This document shows positions 7,156 to 15,839 of a stretch of DNA of 26,448 nucleotides, in pieces (within the stretch, counting starts at the first letter, position 1; every line of letters starts with the position of its first letter). The stretch spans positions 1 to 26,448 of the forward strand of contig DBNW01000075.1 in assembly GCA_002299425.1 (NCBI GenBank). Direction: 5' to 3'. Under the pieces are notes generated by a model. It ran no database searches. It had not been told where the DNA came from and saw nothing but the letters and a program-made list of their open reading frames with translations. The stretch is from Methylococcaceae bacterium UBA662. GTDB lineage: Bacteria > Pseudomonadota > Gammaproteobacteria > Methylococcales > Methylomonadaceae. The position numbers were made by a program, and so were the translations under genes.

Positions 7156-9387
7156 ATGGCGACGGATACTCCGCTAGAATCTGTACGGCTGTCTATTTTA
7201 GGCATGCGCTGCGCCGGTTGCGTGAGCGCGGTTGAAAGCACCTTAACGGCAGTGCCCGGTGTGCAATCGGCCACGGTCAATTTCGCTGACCATTCGGCGA
7301 CCGTGCAAGGCCGGGTCGAGCCTGAACGCTTACTGCAAGCGGTGCAACAAGCCGGCTATACCGCAGCGCTGATGGTCGGCCTAGAAGACCCGACCGTCCA
7401 AGAAGCTCTGGAACAGCAGCGGTATTTTAAACTGCTGCGGAAGGCGGCAGTGGCCGGTGCATTCGGTGCGTTTTTAATGGTGCTAGAACACTTCGGTGGG
7501 TTGCCGCACATCGGGTCAGCGGCCGGACAATGGTTCTGGCCACAAACGGCACTGCTTACCTTAGCCATTATGGCGTATTCCGGCGGGCATTTTTACAGCG
7601 GTGCTTTTAAGGCCTTCACGCTCAGGCAGGCCAACATGGACACCTTAATCGCCTTAGGCACCGGGTCGGCCTGGCTGTATTCGTGCATCGTCATCGACTA
7701 CTACCAAGCACTGCCGCCGCTGGCAAAACACGCTTATTTTGAGGCTGCCGTGGTGATTTTAGCATTCATCAACCTAGGCTCCGCACTGGAAATCCGCGCA
7801 CGCGGCAAAACCTCCAGCGCTATCCGGCAATTGATCGGCCTGCAACCGCGCACTGCCCGGGTGGTGCGCGAGGGCGAGGAAATAGACGTGCCCATTGAAA
7901 CAGTGGGCTTAGGCGAAACCCTAAGAGTGCGGCCGGGAGAAAAAATTGCCGTTGATGGTGTCGTCTTAGAAGGCCATTCGGCAGTCGATGAGTCCATGCT
8001 CACCGGCGAGCCACTGCCCGTGGAAAAAACCCAAGGCAGCTCCGTTGCCGCCGGAACCCTCAACCAATCCGGCAGTTTTCTGTTCACCGCCACGCGCATC
8101 GGCCGCGACACCGCGCTAGCGCAAATCATCAAAAGTGTGCAACGCGCACAAGCCAGTAAACCCAGCATTGCCCGCTTAGCCGATCAAATTTCCGCCGTGT
8201 TTGTACCCGCAGTAGTCGCCCTCTCGGCATTGACCTTCGTTTTGTGGTACGCCTTTGGGCCAGAACCGGCACTGGGCTATGCCTTCGTGACCTCCATGAC
8301 CGTGCTGGTGATCGCCTGTCCCTGTGCGCTAGGCCTGGCGACGCCCATGTCTGTGATGGTAGCGGTGGGCCGGGCAGCCCAAGCCGGCATTTTAATTCGC
8401 AACGGCGACGCCTTGCAGACCGCCGGCAAATTGACCTGTCTGATTCTCGATAAAACCGGCACCGTGACTGAAGGCAGACCGGTGGTCGCCAGCGTACAAA
8501 GCCACGGCGACTTTACCGAAGCGGCGGTGTTGCGCTTGGCCGCAAGCCTTGAAAAAAACTCCGAACACCCACTCGCCTCGGCCATCCTTAGCGCCGCCGA
8601 AACGCAAGGCTTGGCGTTAGAAAACATAACCGATTTCAAAGCCATCATCGGCTTAGGAATCAGCGCCCACTGGCAGGGGCAAACGCTGCTGTTCGGCAAT
8701 GAAACCTTGCTGCACCGGGCAGCGGTAGACACCTCCTGCTACGCAGACGCGCTTAAAGCTTTATCTGCACGCGGGCAAACCCCGATGTTGCTGGCCGTTG
8801 CAGGCCAGGTAGCCGGCCTGATCGCCGTCACCGACCCGGTCAAGCACGATTCGCTCGCCGCTGTCGAGAAACTAAAAAACCGGGGCATCCGGGTCATCCT
8901 AGTAACCGGCGACAACCCCATTACCGCTAAGGCCATCGCCGAACAAGTCGGCATCAGCGAAGTCCACGCTCAGGTGCTGCCACAAGACAAAGCCGAAGTG
9001 GTCAAAGCCCTGCAACAGCAAGGCGAGGTGGTCGGCATGGTCGGCGACGGCATCAACGACGCCCCGGCACTGGCCCAAGCCGACGTAGGCCTAGCCATCG
9101 GCACCGGCACCGATGTAGCGCTGGAAAGTGCCGATGTGGTCATCCTGCAAGGCTCGCTTTTGAAAGTACCCGAAACCATCGCCCTGTCTAAAGCCACCGT
9201 GGCCAACATCCAACAAAACCTGCTCGGTGCTTTTCTCTACAACACCCTCAGCATCCCGGTCGCAGCCGGCGTGCTGTACCCTTGGTTCGGCGTCTTGTTA
9301 AATCCCATGATCGCCGGCGCAGCCATGGCACTGTCATCAGTGACCGTGGTTAGCAACGCCAACCGACTGCGCTGGTCGAAATGGTAG
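7156..9387 (+). CDS. copA: copper-translocating P1B-type ATPase CopA
   Basis: This is a 743-residue Cu(I) export ATPase of the inner membrane. In order it shows one N-terminal HMA domain with GMRCAGC (Cys19, Cys22), four membrane helices, the actuator motif TGEP (283-286), the CPC ion-binding motif (Cys388, Cys390) in helix 6, phosphorylation Asp432 in DKTGT, the SEHPLA nucleotide-binding motif (His471-Pro472) and the hinge GDGIND (630-635). The last helices carry LYNTLS and MALSSVTVVSN, the Tyr-Asn and Met/Ser pattern of copper (P1B-1) pumps rather than zinc or cobalt pumps. A single HMA domain is usual for bacterial CopA. The preceding cggcgag gives a plausible ribosome binding site. It is part of the plus-strand metal operon. 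Confidence 0.95.
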   Translation: MATDTPLESVRLSILGMRCAGCVSAVESTLTAVPGVQSATVNFADHSATVQGRVEPERLLQAVQQAGYTAALMVGLEDPTVQEALEQQRYFKLLRKAAVAGAFGAFLMVLEHFGGLPHIGSAAGQWFWPQTALLTLAIMAYSGGHFYSGAFKAFTLRQANMDTLIALGTGSAWLYSCIVIDYYQALPPLAKHAYFEAAVVILAFINLGSALEIRARGKTSSAIRQLIGLQPRTARVVREGEEIDVPIETVGLGETLRVRPGEKIAVDGVVLEGHSAVDESMLTGEPLPVEKTQGSSVAAGTLNQSGSFLFTATRIGRDTALAQIIKSVQRAQASKPSIARLADQISAVFVPAVVALSALTFVLWYAFGPEPALGYAFVTSMTVLVIACPCALGLATPMSVMVAVGRAAQAGILIRNGDALQTAGKLTCLILDKTGTVTEGRPVVASVQSHGDFTEAAVLRLAASLEKNSEHPLASAILSAAETQGLALENITDFKAIIGLGISAHWQGQTLLFGNETLLHRAAVDTSCYADALKALSARGQTPMLLAVAGQVAGLIAVTDPVKHDSLAAVEKLKNRGIRVILVTGDNPITAKAIAEQVGISEVHAQVLPQDKAEVVKALQQQGEVVGMVGDGINDAPALAQADVGLAIGTGTDVALESADVVILQGSLLKVPETIALSKATVANIQQNLLGAFLYNTLSIPVAAGVLYPWFGVLLNPMIAGAAMALSSVTVVSNANRLRWSKW

Positions 9388-9830
9388 ACTGCCGTTCGCG
9401 CACTAGGGCGCCTACCTGCCGCGCATTCTGGCTCTTGCTGTTAGTGCTGATCCAAAGCATTGCGCCTTTAGTCCACGCCCATGTCGATTACCGTTACCCT
9501 GCCGCCCCCGCTTCCCTGCACCTCCCAGGCCTTGAAAACCACGCCGCCGACACCCAAAGCTTGGCGTGTTTGGCAGAAAACCCAACACACGACAGAGAAC
9601 TGGCTATCGGCATCGACCCGGGTATGGAAACCGGCAACCGCATGGCTCTGGTTCTCCTCGACACCCTCTGGTTCAGTTTTAACGACCGTCTAAGCCCAGT
9701 CCTCAAACCACCCCACCGTCCCGTCAGCGGCTACCCACCGCCTGCCCCCTCAACCCCCACCTGGCACACCCACTCACAGGCACCTAGAGCACCTCCAACG
9801 CACCGCGCCGCCACGATAAGCTCATCCTGA
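9381..9830 (+). CDS. small signal-peptide or membrane-anchored protein of the metal operon
   Basis: This is a 149-residue protein whose ATG overlaps the last seven bases of copA, suggesting coupled translation. Residues 15-33 are strongly hydrophobic (AFWLLLLVLIQSIAPLVHA) and end in a signal-peptidase-like site at AHAH, so the rest should be periplasmic or tethered. The mature part has no domain I recognise. It contains several His (LVHAHVDYRY, LENHAAD, THD) and a Pro-rich tail (YPPPAPSTPTWHTHSQAP). Small proteins with an 'APLVHAH' leader often stand before metal RND operons (CzcI-like position), and a metal-related role is inferred from that placement only. The C-terminal 40 residues look low-complexity. 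Confidence 0.6.
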   Translation: MVDCRSRTRAPTCRAFWLLLLVLIQSIAPLVHAHVDYRYPAAPASLHLPGLENHAADTQSLACLAENPTHDRELAIGIDPGMETGNRMALVLLDTLWFSFNDRLSPVLKPPHRPVSGYPPPAPSTPTWHTHSQAPRAPPTHRAATISSS

Positions 9831-9831
9831 G

Positions 9832-9854
9832 CACCCTCCGACACAGACAGGGTG
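9832..9854 (+). other. short hairpin after the small metal-operon gene
   Basis: caccct (9832-9837) and agggtg (9849-9854) are perfect complements with an 11-nt loop, starting two bases after the stop codon and followed by tgtttc. It might be a weak terminator or an RNA-processing site separating copA from the efflux genes. The 137-bp gap 9831-9967 otherwise shows no clear promoter. Confidence 0.3.
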
Positions 9855-9967
9855 TGTTTCGATTAAGCCCTTATCGTAACCACCGACCGGCGTTTGCTGT
9901 AGCCATAAGCACTACCCTAGACGCACCCTGTTCCCCTATACAGCGGCCACGGCCGCATTGAGCCATC

Positions 9968-11284
9968 ATGTTCTCAGGCATCGCCTCTGTCGACGGCAGG
10001 TACGCGGCCCGCCGTTATTTGCTGTTGCTATTCATTGGCACAGTCGGCATTTTTTTACCCAGCGTGGCCACGGCACAGCCGCCACTGGCCATGACCTATA
10101 AAATCCCCGCCATGCTGCACAACGATCCGGTTGAAACCGATGCAGAGCTGACCTTGCGGGCATTGGTTGAGCAAACGGTAGCCCATTACCCTGACAGTAC
10201 TTGGTTAACCGCCCTAGAAGAAGAAGCTGCCGCCCTCAGCCGTCGCAGTGAAAGCTGGTTTTCAGCCGCACCTAAAGCGGCCTTGCGCTTTCAGGAGGCC
10301 ACCAGTGGCACCCTGCACCATGCAGATGCCACCGTAGAAATGCCGTTATGGAATGCTGGGCAACGCAGCGCCGAGCAAAAGCTGGCGCAGCTTTCGCAGC
10401 TCAGTGCCGACCAACAAGCCCAAGCGATGCGCCTGCGGGTCGCCGGTTTGGTCAGAATGGCGTTATGGGACATGGCTTTAGAAGCCGTCCGCCACGAACA
10501 AGCGCAGATACAAGTGCAGACTTATGAAAAACTGCTGGTTAAAATTCAGCGCCGGGTAGTTTTAGGCGACTTGCCGTTTGCCGATCAGTTGCTGGCACAC
10601 AGCGAGCTGTTGCAAAAACACTCAAGTGCTGTCTTGGCAGAAGCCGAATGGATGCACGCGAAAAAACGTTACCAAACCATTACCCAAACCACAAAAATAC
10701 CCGCCAATTTTCAAGAACAGCGCACAGCGCTTCAAGACATTCAAGCCAACCACCCGGCTCTTTTAGCGATAAACATTCAAATCGAACGCCAACAAGGGCA
10801 ACTGAATGCGCTAAAACGAGAAGGCTCAGGACCCACCCAACTCACCTTAGGCATCAACAGCGACCGCCCCAGCGGCATCGACCCGCGCAGCAACAACACC
10901 GAAAGTTTCAACATTATGGTCAACATGCCCTTTGGCGGTGCGGTCCACCTAGCCCCGAAACTGGCCGCCGCTACGGTCGAATTGAACCGCCTGTATGCCG
11001 ATCGGGAGTTTTTGTACCGCAATTTAGAACAAGCCTACCACGAGGCCACACACAACCTTGAAATCGACAGGATTGAAATGGAGATAGCCGAAAACCTCAA
11101 AAACACAGCGGAACAACACTTAGCCATGATGGATAAGGCGTTTGAAGCCGGCGAAATCGGCCTGATAGACTGGTTGAAATTCCATGCCCGCACCGAGCAG
11201 GCACGCTTGAACGCCAAGGAACACGCCGTGATGCTGCAACGCGACCTAGCCTTTTACAACCAAGCCGTAGGTATCATGCCATGA
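9968..11284 (+). CDS. TolC-family outer-membrane factor of a heavy-metal RND efflux system (CzcC/CusC-like)
   Basis: This is a 438-residue protein. A hydrophobic N-terminal segment (YLLLLFIGTVGIFLPSVATA, about 17-36) acts as the signal peptide. The rest is long amphipathic helices with beta strands, as in the outer-membrane efflux protein (OEP) family: LRALVEQTVAHYPD at the start, ATVEMPLWNAGQRSAE, MVNMPFGGAVHLAPKLAAA, and a final long helix ending AFYNQAVGIMP. It would form the outer-membrane duct joined to the adaptor and pump encoded next. Its stop overlaps the adaptor start (ATGA at 11281-11284). No lipobox Cys is seen, unlike E. coli CusC. Confidence 0.88.
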   Translation: MFSGIASVDGRYAARRYLLLLFIGTVGIFLPSVATAQPPLAMTYKIPAMLHNDPVETDAELTLRALVEQTVAHYPDSTWLTALEEEAAALSRRSESWFSAAPKAALRFQEATSGTLHHADATVEMPLWNAGQRSAEQKLAQLSQLSADQQAQAMRLRVAGLVRMALWDMALEAVRHEQAQIQVQTYEKLLVKIQRRVVLGDLPFADQLLAHSELLQKHSSAVLAEAEWMHAKKRYQTITQTTKIPANFQEQRTALQDIQANHPALLAINIQIERQQGQLNALKREGSGPTQLTLGINSDRPSGIDPRSNNTESFNIMVNMPFGGAVHLAPKLAAATVELNRLYADREFLYRNLEQAYHEATHNLEIDRIEMEIAENLKNTAEQHLAMMDKAFEAGEIGLIDWLKFHARTEQARLNAKEHAVMLQRDLAFYNQAVGIMP

Positions 11285-12420
11285 ACCCTAACAAGATCGG
11301 GTTATTGCTCGCCATTTTTTTGCCGGTTTGCGTTTGGGCCGACCACCACGCTATCGCGCTGTCTCCGTCACAAATCGCCAGTTTAGGCATCCGTCTGGGC
11401 AAACCGGCCAGCACCGAGCAAACCCCACTGTTGTACGCGCCCGCTACGGTGGTAATCCCACCTAGCGGCGAATACCGAGTCAGTGCAACCCAAGCCGGCT
11501 GGGTCAGAACAGTGCGTGTTGCCGCCGGAGACAGCGTCAAAAAAGGCCAGGTAGTGGCTGAGCTGGACAGCCCTGAGCTACTGAGCCTACAGCAACGCTA
11601 TTTGCACGCCAACAGCGCGCTGCAGGTGCAGCAATTGGCTTACGAGCGCGACAAAAAATTGTTTGCAGAAGGCATCATCGCTCAGCGCCGTTGGCAGGAA
11701 AGCCGCAGTCTCTACCAGGCCAGCACCTACAGTGCCAACGAACACCGGCAATTGTTGGCACTAGCCGGCATGACTGACTCGGCAATCCAGCGGCTTGCAC
11801 ACACGCATCAGTTATCGGGCCGGCTGCCCATTCTTACGCCTATCTCTGGGGTGGTAATGGAGCAGATAGCCGTAGCGGGCGGGCGGGTGGACAACCTAGC
11901 ACCCTTGTACCGCATCGCGGATTTAACCGAACTTTGGCTGGAGATCAACGTCCCGCCAGAGCGTCTAGGTGAACTCACTTTAGGCAATGCCGTGCAAGTG
12001 ATCCCCCCCTCGCCGCCGCCGTCAAGCGTAGACGCCCCCCAGACAGCATTGCCAGTGACAGCCAAACTCACGCTATTAGGGCAAACGGTTAACCCAGACA
12101 CCCAAGCAGTTCAGGTACGGGCATCGGTAAACAACGCGGGGCAAATCATCAAACCCGGTCAACGACTGAACGTCTTGCTCTTCAATCAGCAAGACGGCTT
12201 GGCTTTGCGTGCACCGAACACGGCCATCGCCCACCATGAAGGCCGTGCGTATGTGTTTGTACACACCCCCACCGGATTTTTGGTAACGGCCATCACCGTC
12301 ATCGGCAAACACGACGAATACACCACTTTTCAGGGAGCTTTCACCGGTCAGGAAACAATCGCCCTCACCGGTACAGCGGCCTTAAAAGCCAACTGGCTGG
12401 GCTTAGGAGGCGGAGAATGA
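11281..12420 (+). CDS. periplasmic adaptor subunit of a heavy-metal RND efflux system (CzcB/CusB-like)
   Basis: This is a 379-residue membrane-fusion protein. It begins with a signal peptide (GLLLAIFLPVCVWA, cleaved before DHHAIALS). The barrel-sandwich hybrid half GWVRTVRVAAGDSVKKGQ follows, then an alpha-hairpin rich in Gln/Glu/Arg (about 105-170). The second half-motif is LTPISGVVMEQIAVAGGRV, then the beta-barrel LTELWLEINVPPERLGEL, and last a membrane-proximal domain. A Pro-rich insert (IPPSPPPSSVDAPQ) lies inside the beta-barrel domain. The His pair right after the predicted cleavage site might bind metal. It links the RND pump to the TolC-like duct. Confidence 0.9.
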   Translation: MNPNKIGLLLAIFLPVCVWADHHAIALSPSQIASLGIRLGKPASTEQTPLLYAPATVVIPPSGEYRVSATQAGWVRTVRVAAGDSVKKGQVVAELDSPELLSLQQRYLHANSALQVQQLAYERDKKLFAEGIIAQRRWQESRSLYQASTYSANEHRQLLALAGMTDSAIQRLAHTHQLSGRLPILTPISGVVMEQIAVAGGRVDNLAPLYRIADLTELWLEINVPPERLGELTLGNAVQVIPPSPPPSSVDAPQTALPVTAKLTLLGQTVNPDTQAVQVRASVNNAGQIIKPGQRLNVLLFNQQDGLALRAPNTAIAHHEGRAYVFVHTPTGFLVTAITVIGKHDEYTTFQGAFTGQETIALTGTAALKANWLGLGGGE

Positions 12421-15400
12421 TGGCTGCACTGATTCGGCTGGCCTTAAGCCAGCGGCTGTTGCTGCTGGTGGTTGTGCTGCTGTTGGCGGGCACAGGTTAC
12501 CTGGCGTTTAAAAATATCCCCATCGACGCCTTTCCTGAGGTTTCCCCTACCCAGGTCAAAATTATCGTCCAAGCCCCCGGCATGACCCCGGAAGAAGTGG
12601 AAGCGCGGATCACGGTACCCATTGAAATCGAACTGCTGGGCATCCCGAACCAAGCCATGCTGCGCTCGATGGCCAAGTACGCACTCACCGACATCACCGT
12701 TGATTTTGCCGAAGGCACCGACATTTACTGGGCGCGCCAGCAAATCGCCGAACGTTTGAACGCCATTTGGGCCGAGTTGCCGCCCGGCGTACAAGGCGGC
12801 ATCGCGCCGCTGACCACGCCGTTGGGAGAATTGTTCATGTTCACCGTGGAGGGCGGCAACCTCAGCCTGATGGAGCGGCGCAGTTTGCTAGATTGGGCTA
12901 TCCGTCCCGCGTTGCGTACTGTCGCTGGAGTGGCCGATGTTAACGCGCTCGGCGGTTTGGTCAGAAGTTTTGAAGTCATCCCCGACAATACCCGTCTGAC
13001 GGCCCGTGGCATTAGCATGCAGCGCCTGATACAGGCCCTGCAAAGCAACAACCGCAACGACGGTGCCGGGCGTTTAACGGAGGGCGAGGAAGCGTTGATT
13101 GTACGCACCGAAGGCCGTATCAAAACCCTAGCCGATGTGCGCCGCATTGTGGTCGACAGCCGAAGCGGTGTTCCGGTCACGGTAGGCGACATCGCCGAAG
13201 TCAAAATTGGCGCCCTCACCCGCTACGGCGCGGTCAGCAAAAACGGCCAAGGCGAAGTGGTCACCGGTCTGGTGCTGGGTCTGCGCGGTGCTAATGCTCG
13301 GCAAACCATCGTCGGAATTGAGCAGAAATTAGCGGAAATCAGCCAAAGCTTTCCCGAAGGCGTACAGGTCCGGGTGTTTTATAACCGCGCCGATCTGGTG
13401 GAAAAAGCCATAGACACCGTTATCGAAGCCCTAGCCCAAGCGGTGGTTCTGGTTCTGGTGTTGTTGCTGCTGTTTTTTGGCCATCTGCGCGCCGCCATTG
13501 TGGTGGCCTTGGTGTTGCCTTTGTCGGCTTTGTTCACTTTCATTTTGATGCACCAATTCGGTATGTCAGCCAATCTGATGAGCCTGGGCGGGTTGGCCAT
13601 CGCCATCGGCATGTTGGTAGATGCTGCTGTGGTCGTCACCGAAAACATCACCCGTCACCTGGCACAAACGACAACAGCGCACCGGTTGCCGCGCCTTCAT
13701 GTGATTTACCGCGCTACCTGCGAAGTGGCGGCACCGGTCTGCGCCGGCGTTTTAATCATCATCACCGTGTTTTTGCCGCTTTTAACCTTGCACGGATTGG
13801 AAGGCAAGTTGTTCACCCCGGTGGCATTAACCATCGTCTTCGCCTTAAGCGGCTCGCTGCTGTTGGCATTGACGGTCATTCCGGTCGCCGCCTCTTACTG
13901 GCTAAAAAACGTCCCGCACCAAGAGCCTTGGCTGCCTCGCGTAGTGCAACAAGCTTACTCGCCTGCCTTAGCCTGGTGCCTTAACCACAGTCGCCGGGTG
14001 TTTTTTGGCACGGCGCTATTATTGGCCTTAACGGTCTGGGCGGCTACCCGCATCGGCAGCACGTTCATGCCCGTCCTGGACGAGGGCGACCTCATTGTGC
14101 AACTGGAGAAACTGCCGTCCATCACCTTGGCGCAATCGGTGGCATTGGACGGACAGGTGCAAAAAAACCTGCTGGCCAAGATCCCAGAAATCAGCGCGGT
14201 AGTGTCCCGGGTAGGCTCCGATGAGCTGGGCTTAGACCCGATGGGCCTAAACGAGTCAGACACGTTTCTGGTGCTAAAACCGAAAGATCAATGGCAGGCA
14301 CGGGACAAGGCACAGCTACTGGAAACCATTCGCACGGTGATGGCGCAGACACCCGGCATCGCCTTCGGCTTCACCCAACCCATCGAAATGCGGGTTTCAG
14401 AAATGCTCACCGGCGTCCGCGGCGACCTGGCCGTTAAGCTGTTCGGCCCTGACTTGCCGGTACTCAACCAAAAAGCGCGTGAAATCGCCGAGTTGCTGCG
14501 TAGCATGGCAGGTTCCAGCGATGTCCTGGTCAGCCAAAACGAGGGCATGCAGTTTCTGCAACTAACCCTCGACAAAACCGCCGCCGGTCGTTTCGGCTTA
14601 GACAGCGACCGCGTCCAAGACACACTGCGGGCGCAAATTGAAGGCTTGAATTTGGGCGTAGTCCAAGAAGGCATCAAGCGCACACCGCTACTGTTGCGCG
14701 GCGACAGCAACGCCGCCAATATCGGCAGCCTGCAAATTGCCTTGGCTGATGGCGGCCACATCCCGCTCAGCGCAGTCGCCCACCTGGCCGAAACGGAAGG
14801 CGTGGTGTCGGTACAGCGCGAACGCGGGCAACGCTTTAGTGCGGTACGCTGCACTGTTCAAGGCCGGGATTTGGTCGGCTTTGTCGCCGAGGCCCGGCAG
14901 TTGGTCGCCAAAACACTCACCGTACCCGCCGGCTACACGGTAGAATTTGGCGGCCAGTTCGAGAACCAACAACGCGCCGCTGCCACCTTGTTGGTGGTTG
15001 TACCTATTTCTTTGGGGCTGATTTTTTTGCTGCTATTTTCCACCTTAGGGTCCGTTCGGCAGGCGGTGCTGGTGTTGTCAAACATTCCCTTGGCCTTGGT
15101 GGGCGGCGTGTTCGCGCTGTGGTGGTCGGGCGAATACCTGTCGGTGCCGGCTTCAATTGGCTTTATCGCTTTGTTGGGTATTGCCGTACTCAACGGCGTG
15201 GTGATGGTGAGCTATTTTAATCAATTGGCTGCCACCGGCCTAGAGAGTACCGAGGTGGTGCGGCTGGGTTCGTCACGGCGCTTGCGGCCGGTGCTGATGA
15301 CCGCGAGCATCGCCGCCTTCGGTCTGGTGCCGCTGCTGTTCGCTACCGGTCCGGGTTCTGAAATTCAAAAACCCTTGGCCATCGTGGTCATCGGCGGCTT

Positions 15401-15503
15401 GCTGTCGGCGACTTTATTAACCTTGTTTTTGTTGCCGATGCTGTACCTGCGCTTTGGTTTGTCCCGCCACGGCAGTGCCGCGTTGCAGAAGGCGGCCTTA
15501 TGA
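12417..15503 (+). CDS. heavy-metal efflux RND pump (CusA/CzcA family)
   Basis: This is a 1028-residue inner-membrane proton antiporter, the full length of the HME-RND family, with 12 expected helices and two large periplasmic loops. Family signs are NIPIDAFPEVSPTQVKI at 33-49, TM4 IAIGMLVDAAVVVTEN (395-410), FMPVLDEGDL starting the second half, and GVRGDLAVKLFG. In TM4 the first acidic residue of the CzcA motif DFGxxxDGAxxxxEN is replaced by Ala396, while Asp402 and Glu409 remain; this is the CusA-like rather than the CzcA-like form. The DEGDL loop is followed by IVQLEKLP and lacks the Met that CusA uses at this place, so monovalent copper/silver specificity is likely from context but not proven. 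Confidence 0.92.
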   Translation: MMAALIRLALSQRLLLLVVVLLLAGTGYLAFKNIPIDAFPEVSPTQVKIIVQAPGMTPEEVEARITVPIEIELLGIPNQAMLRSMAKYALTDITVDFAEGTDIYWARQQIAERLNAIWAELPPGVQGGIAPLTTPLGELFMFTVEGGNLSLMERRSLLDWAIRPALRTVAGVADVNALGGLVRSFEVIPDNTRLTARGISMQRLIQALQSNNRNDGAGRLTEGEEALIVRTEGRIKTLADVRRIVVDSRSGVPVTVGDIAEVKIGALTRYGAVSKNGQGEVVTGLVLGLRGANARQTIVGIEQKLAEISQSFPEGVQVRVFYNRADLVEKAIDTVIEALAQAVVLVLVLLLLFFGHLRAAIVVALVLPLSALFTFILMHQFGMSANLMSLGGLAIAIGMLVDAAVVVTENITRHLAQTTTAHRLPRLHVIYRATCEVAAPVCAGVLIIITVFLPLLTLHGLEGKLFTPVALTIVFALSGSLLLALTVIPVAASYWLKNVPHQEPWLPRVVQQAYSPALAWCLNHSRRVFFGTALLLALTVWAATRIGSTFMPVLDEGDLIVQLEKLPSITLAQSVALDGQVQKNLLAKIPEISAVVSRVGSDELGLDPMGLNESDTFLVLKPKDQWQARDKAQLLETIRTVMAQTPGIAFGFTQPIEMRVSEMLTGVRGDLAVKLFGPDLPVLNQKAREIAELLRSMAGSSDVLVSQNEGMQFLQLTLDKTAAGRFGLDSDRVQDTLRAQIEGLNLGVVQEGIKRTPLLLRGDSNAANIGSLQIALADGGHIPLSAVAHLAETEGVVSVQRERGQRFSAVRCTVQGRDLVGFVAEARQLVAKTLTVPAGYTVEFGGQFENQQRAAATLLVVVPISLGLIFLLLFSTLGSVRQAVLVLSNIPLALVGGVFALWWSGEYLSVPASIGFIALLGIAVLNGVVMVSYFNQLAATGLESTEVVRLGSSRRLRPVLMTASIAAFGLVPLLFATGPGSEIQKPLAIVVIGGLLSATLLTLFLLPMLYLRFGLSRHGSAALQKAAL

Positions 15504-15808
15504 GTGTTGATCAAGACTACCTGTTAACACTGGATGTCGCGCCCAGATTGGCGGAGACTGTCATCGATTTTCTGCTTTTGCAAGAATTTGCACACGGGTT
15601 CCGCAGCCACACCGTCTATGTACACCACCATGAACACCACCGCTTGTCATTGGCTGAACAAGTAACCGGCAAACAAAAACACCTGCGTTTTCAACTGTAT
15701 CTGGACGCTGGCGGTTTGCCGCATTTTTTAGGGGCGCTTAAACGGGAGCTGGCGGGTTCTAAAATCGGCTATACGGTGGTGCCGGTGACGGAAAAAGGCG
15801 TTCTTTAA
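15500..15808 (+). CDS. DUF3240 family protein, His-rich, associated with the RND pump
   Basis: This is a 102-residue soluble protein whose ATG overlaps the RND stop (ATGA at 15500-15503). It matches the DUF3240 pattern, a short protein found directly after CzcA/CusA genes, with LLTLDVAPRLAETVIDFLL at the start and a C-terminal strand GYTVVPVTEKGVL. As I recall, the family is placed in the PII/GlnB-like fold group. Seven His lie between residues 32 and 47, including VHHHEHH, in the position of a flexible loop. This suggests metal binding, perhaps sensing or modulation of the pump, but no function has been shown to my knowledge. Confidence 0.8.
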   Translation: MSVDQDYLLTLDVAPRLAETVIDFLLLQEFAHGFRSHTVYVHHHEHHRLSLAEQVTGKQKHLRFQLYLDAGGLPHFLGALKRELAGSKIGYTVVPVTEKGVL

Positions 15809-15822
15809 GACAGCCGTCTTAA
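15805..15822. other. short perfect hairpin between convergent operons
   Basis: ttaagac (15805-15811) and gtcttaa (15816-15822) are exact complements around agcc, and the left arm includes the stop codon of the DUF3240 gene. It fills most of the 31-bp gap before the amidotransferase stop. There is no proper T run, so it may be a weak bidirectional terminator or 3'-end stabiliser. Confidence 0.4.
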
Positions 15823-15839
15823 CGGGCAGTGCTGGCCGC

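Noticed and set aside
12725..14854. Several minus-strand frames of 90-188 residues opposite the RND pump
   Set aside because: They lie antisense to a conserved full-length RND gene and have low-complexity Ser/Arg/Pro composition.
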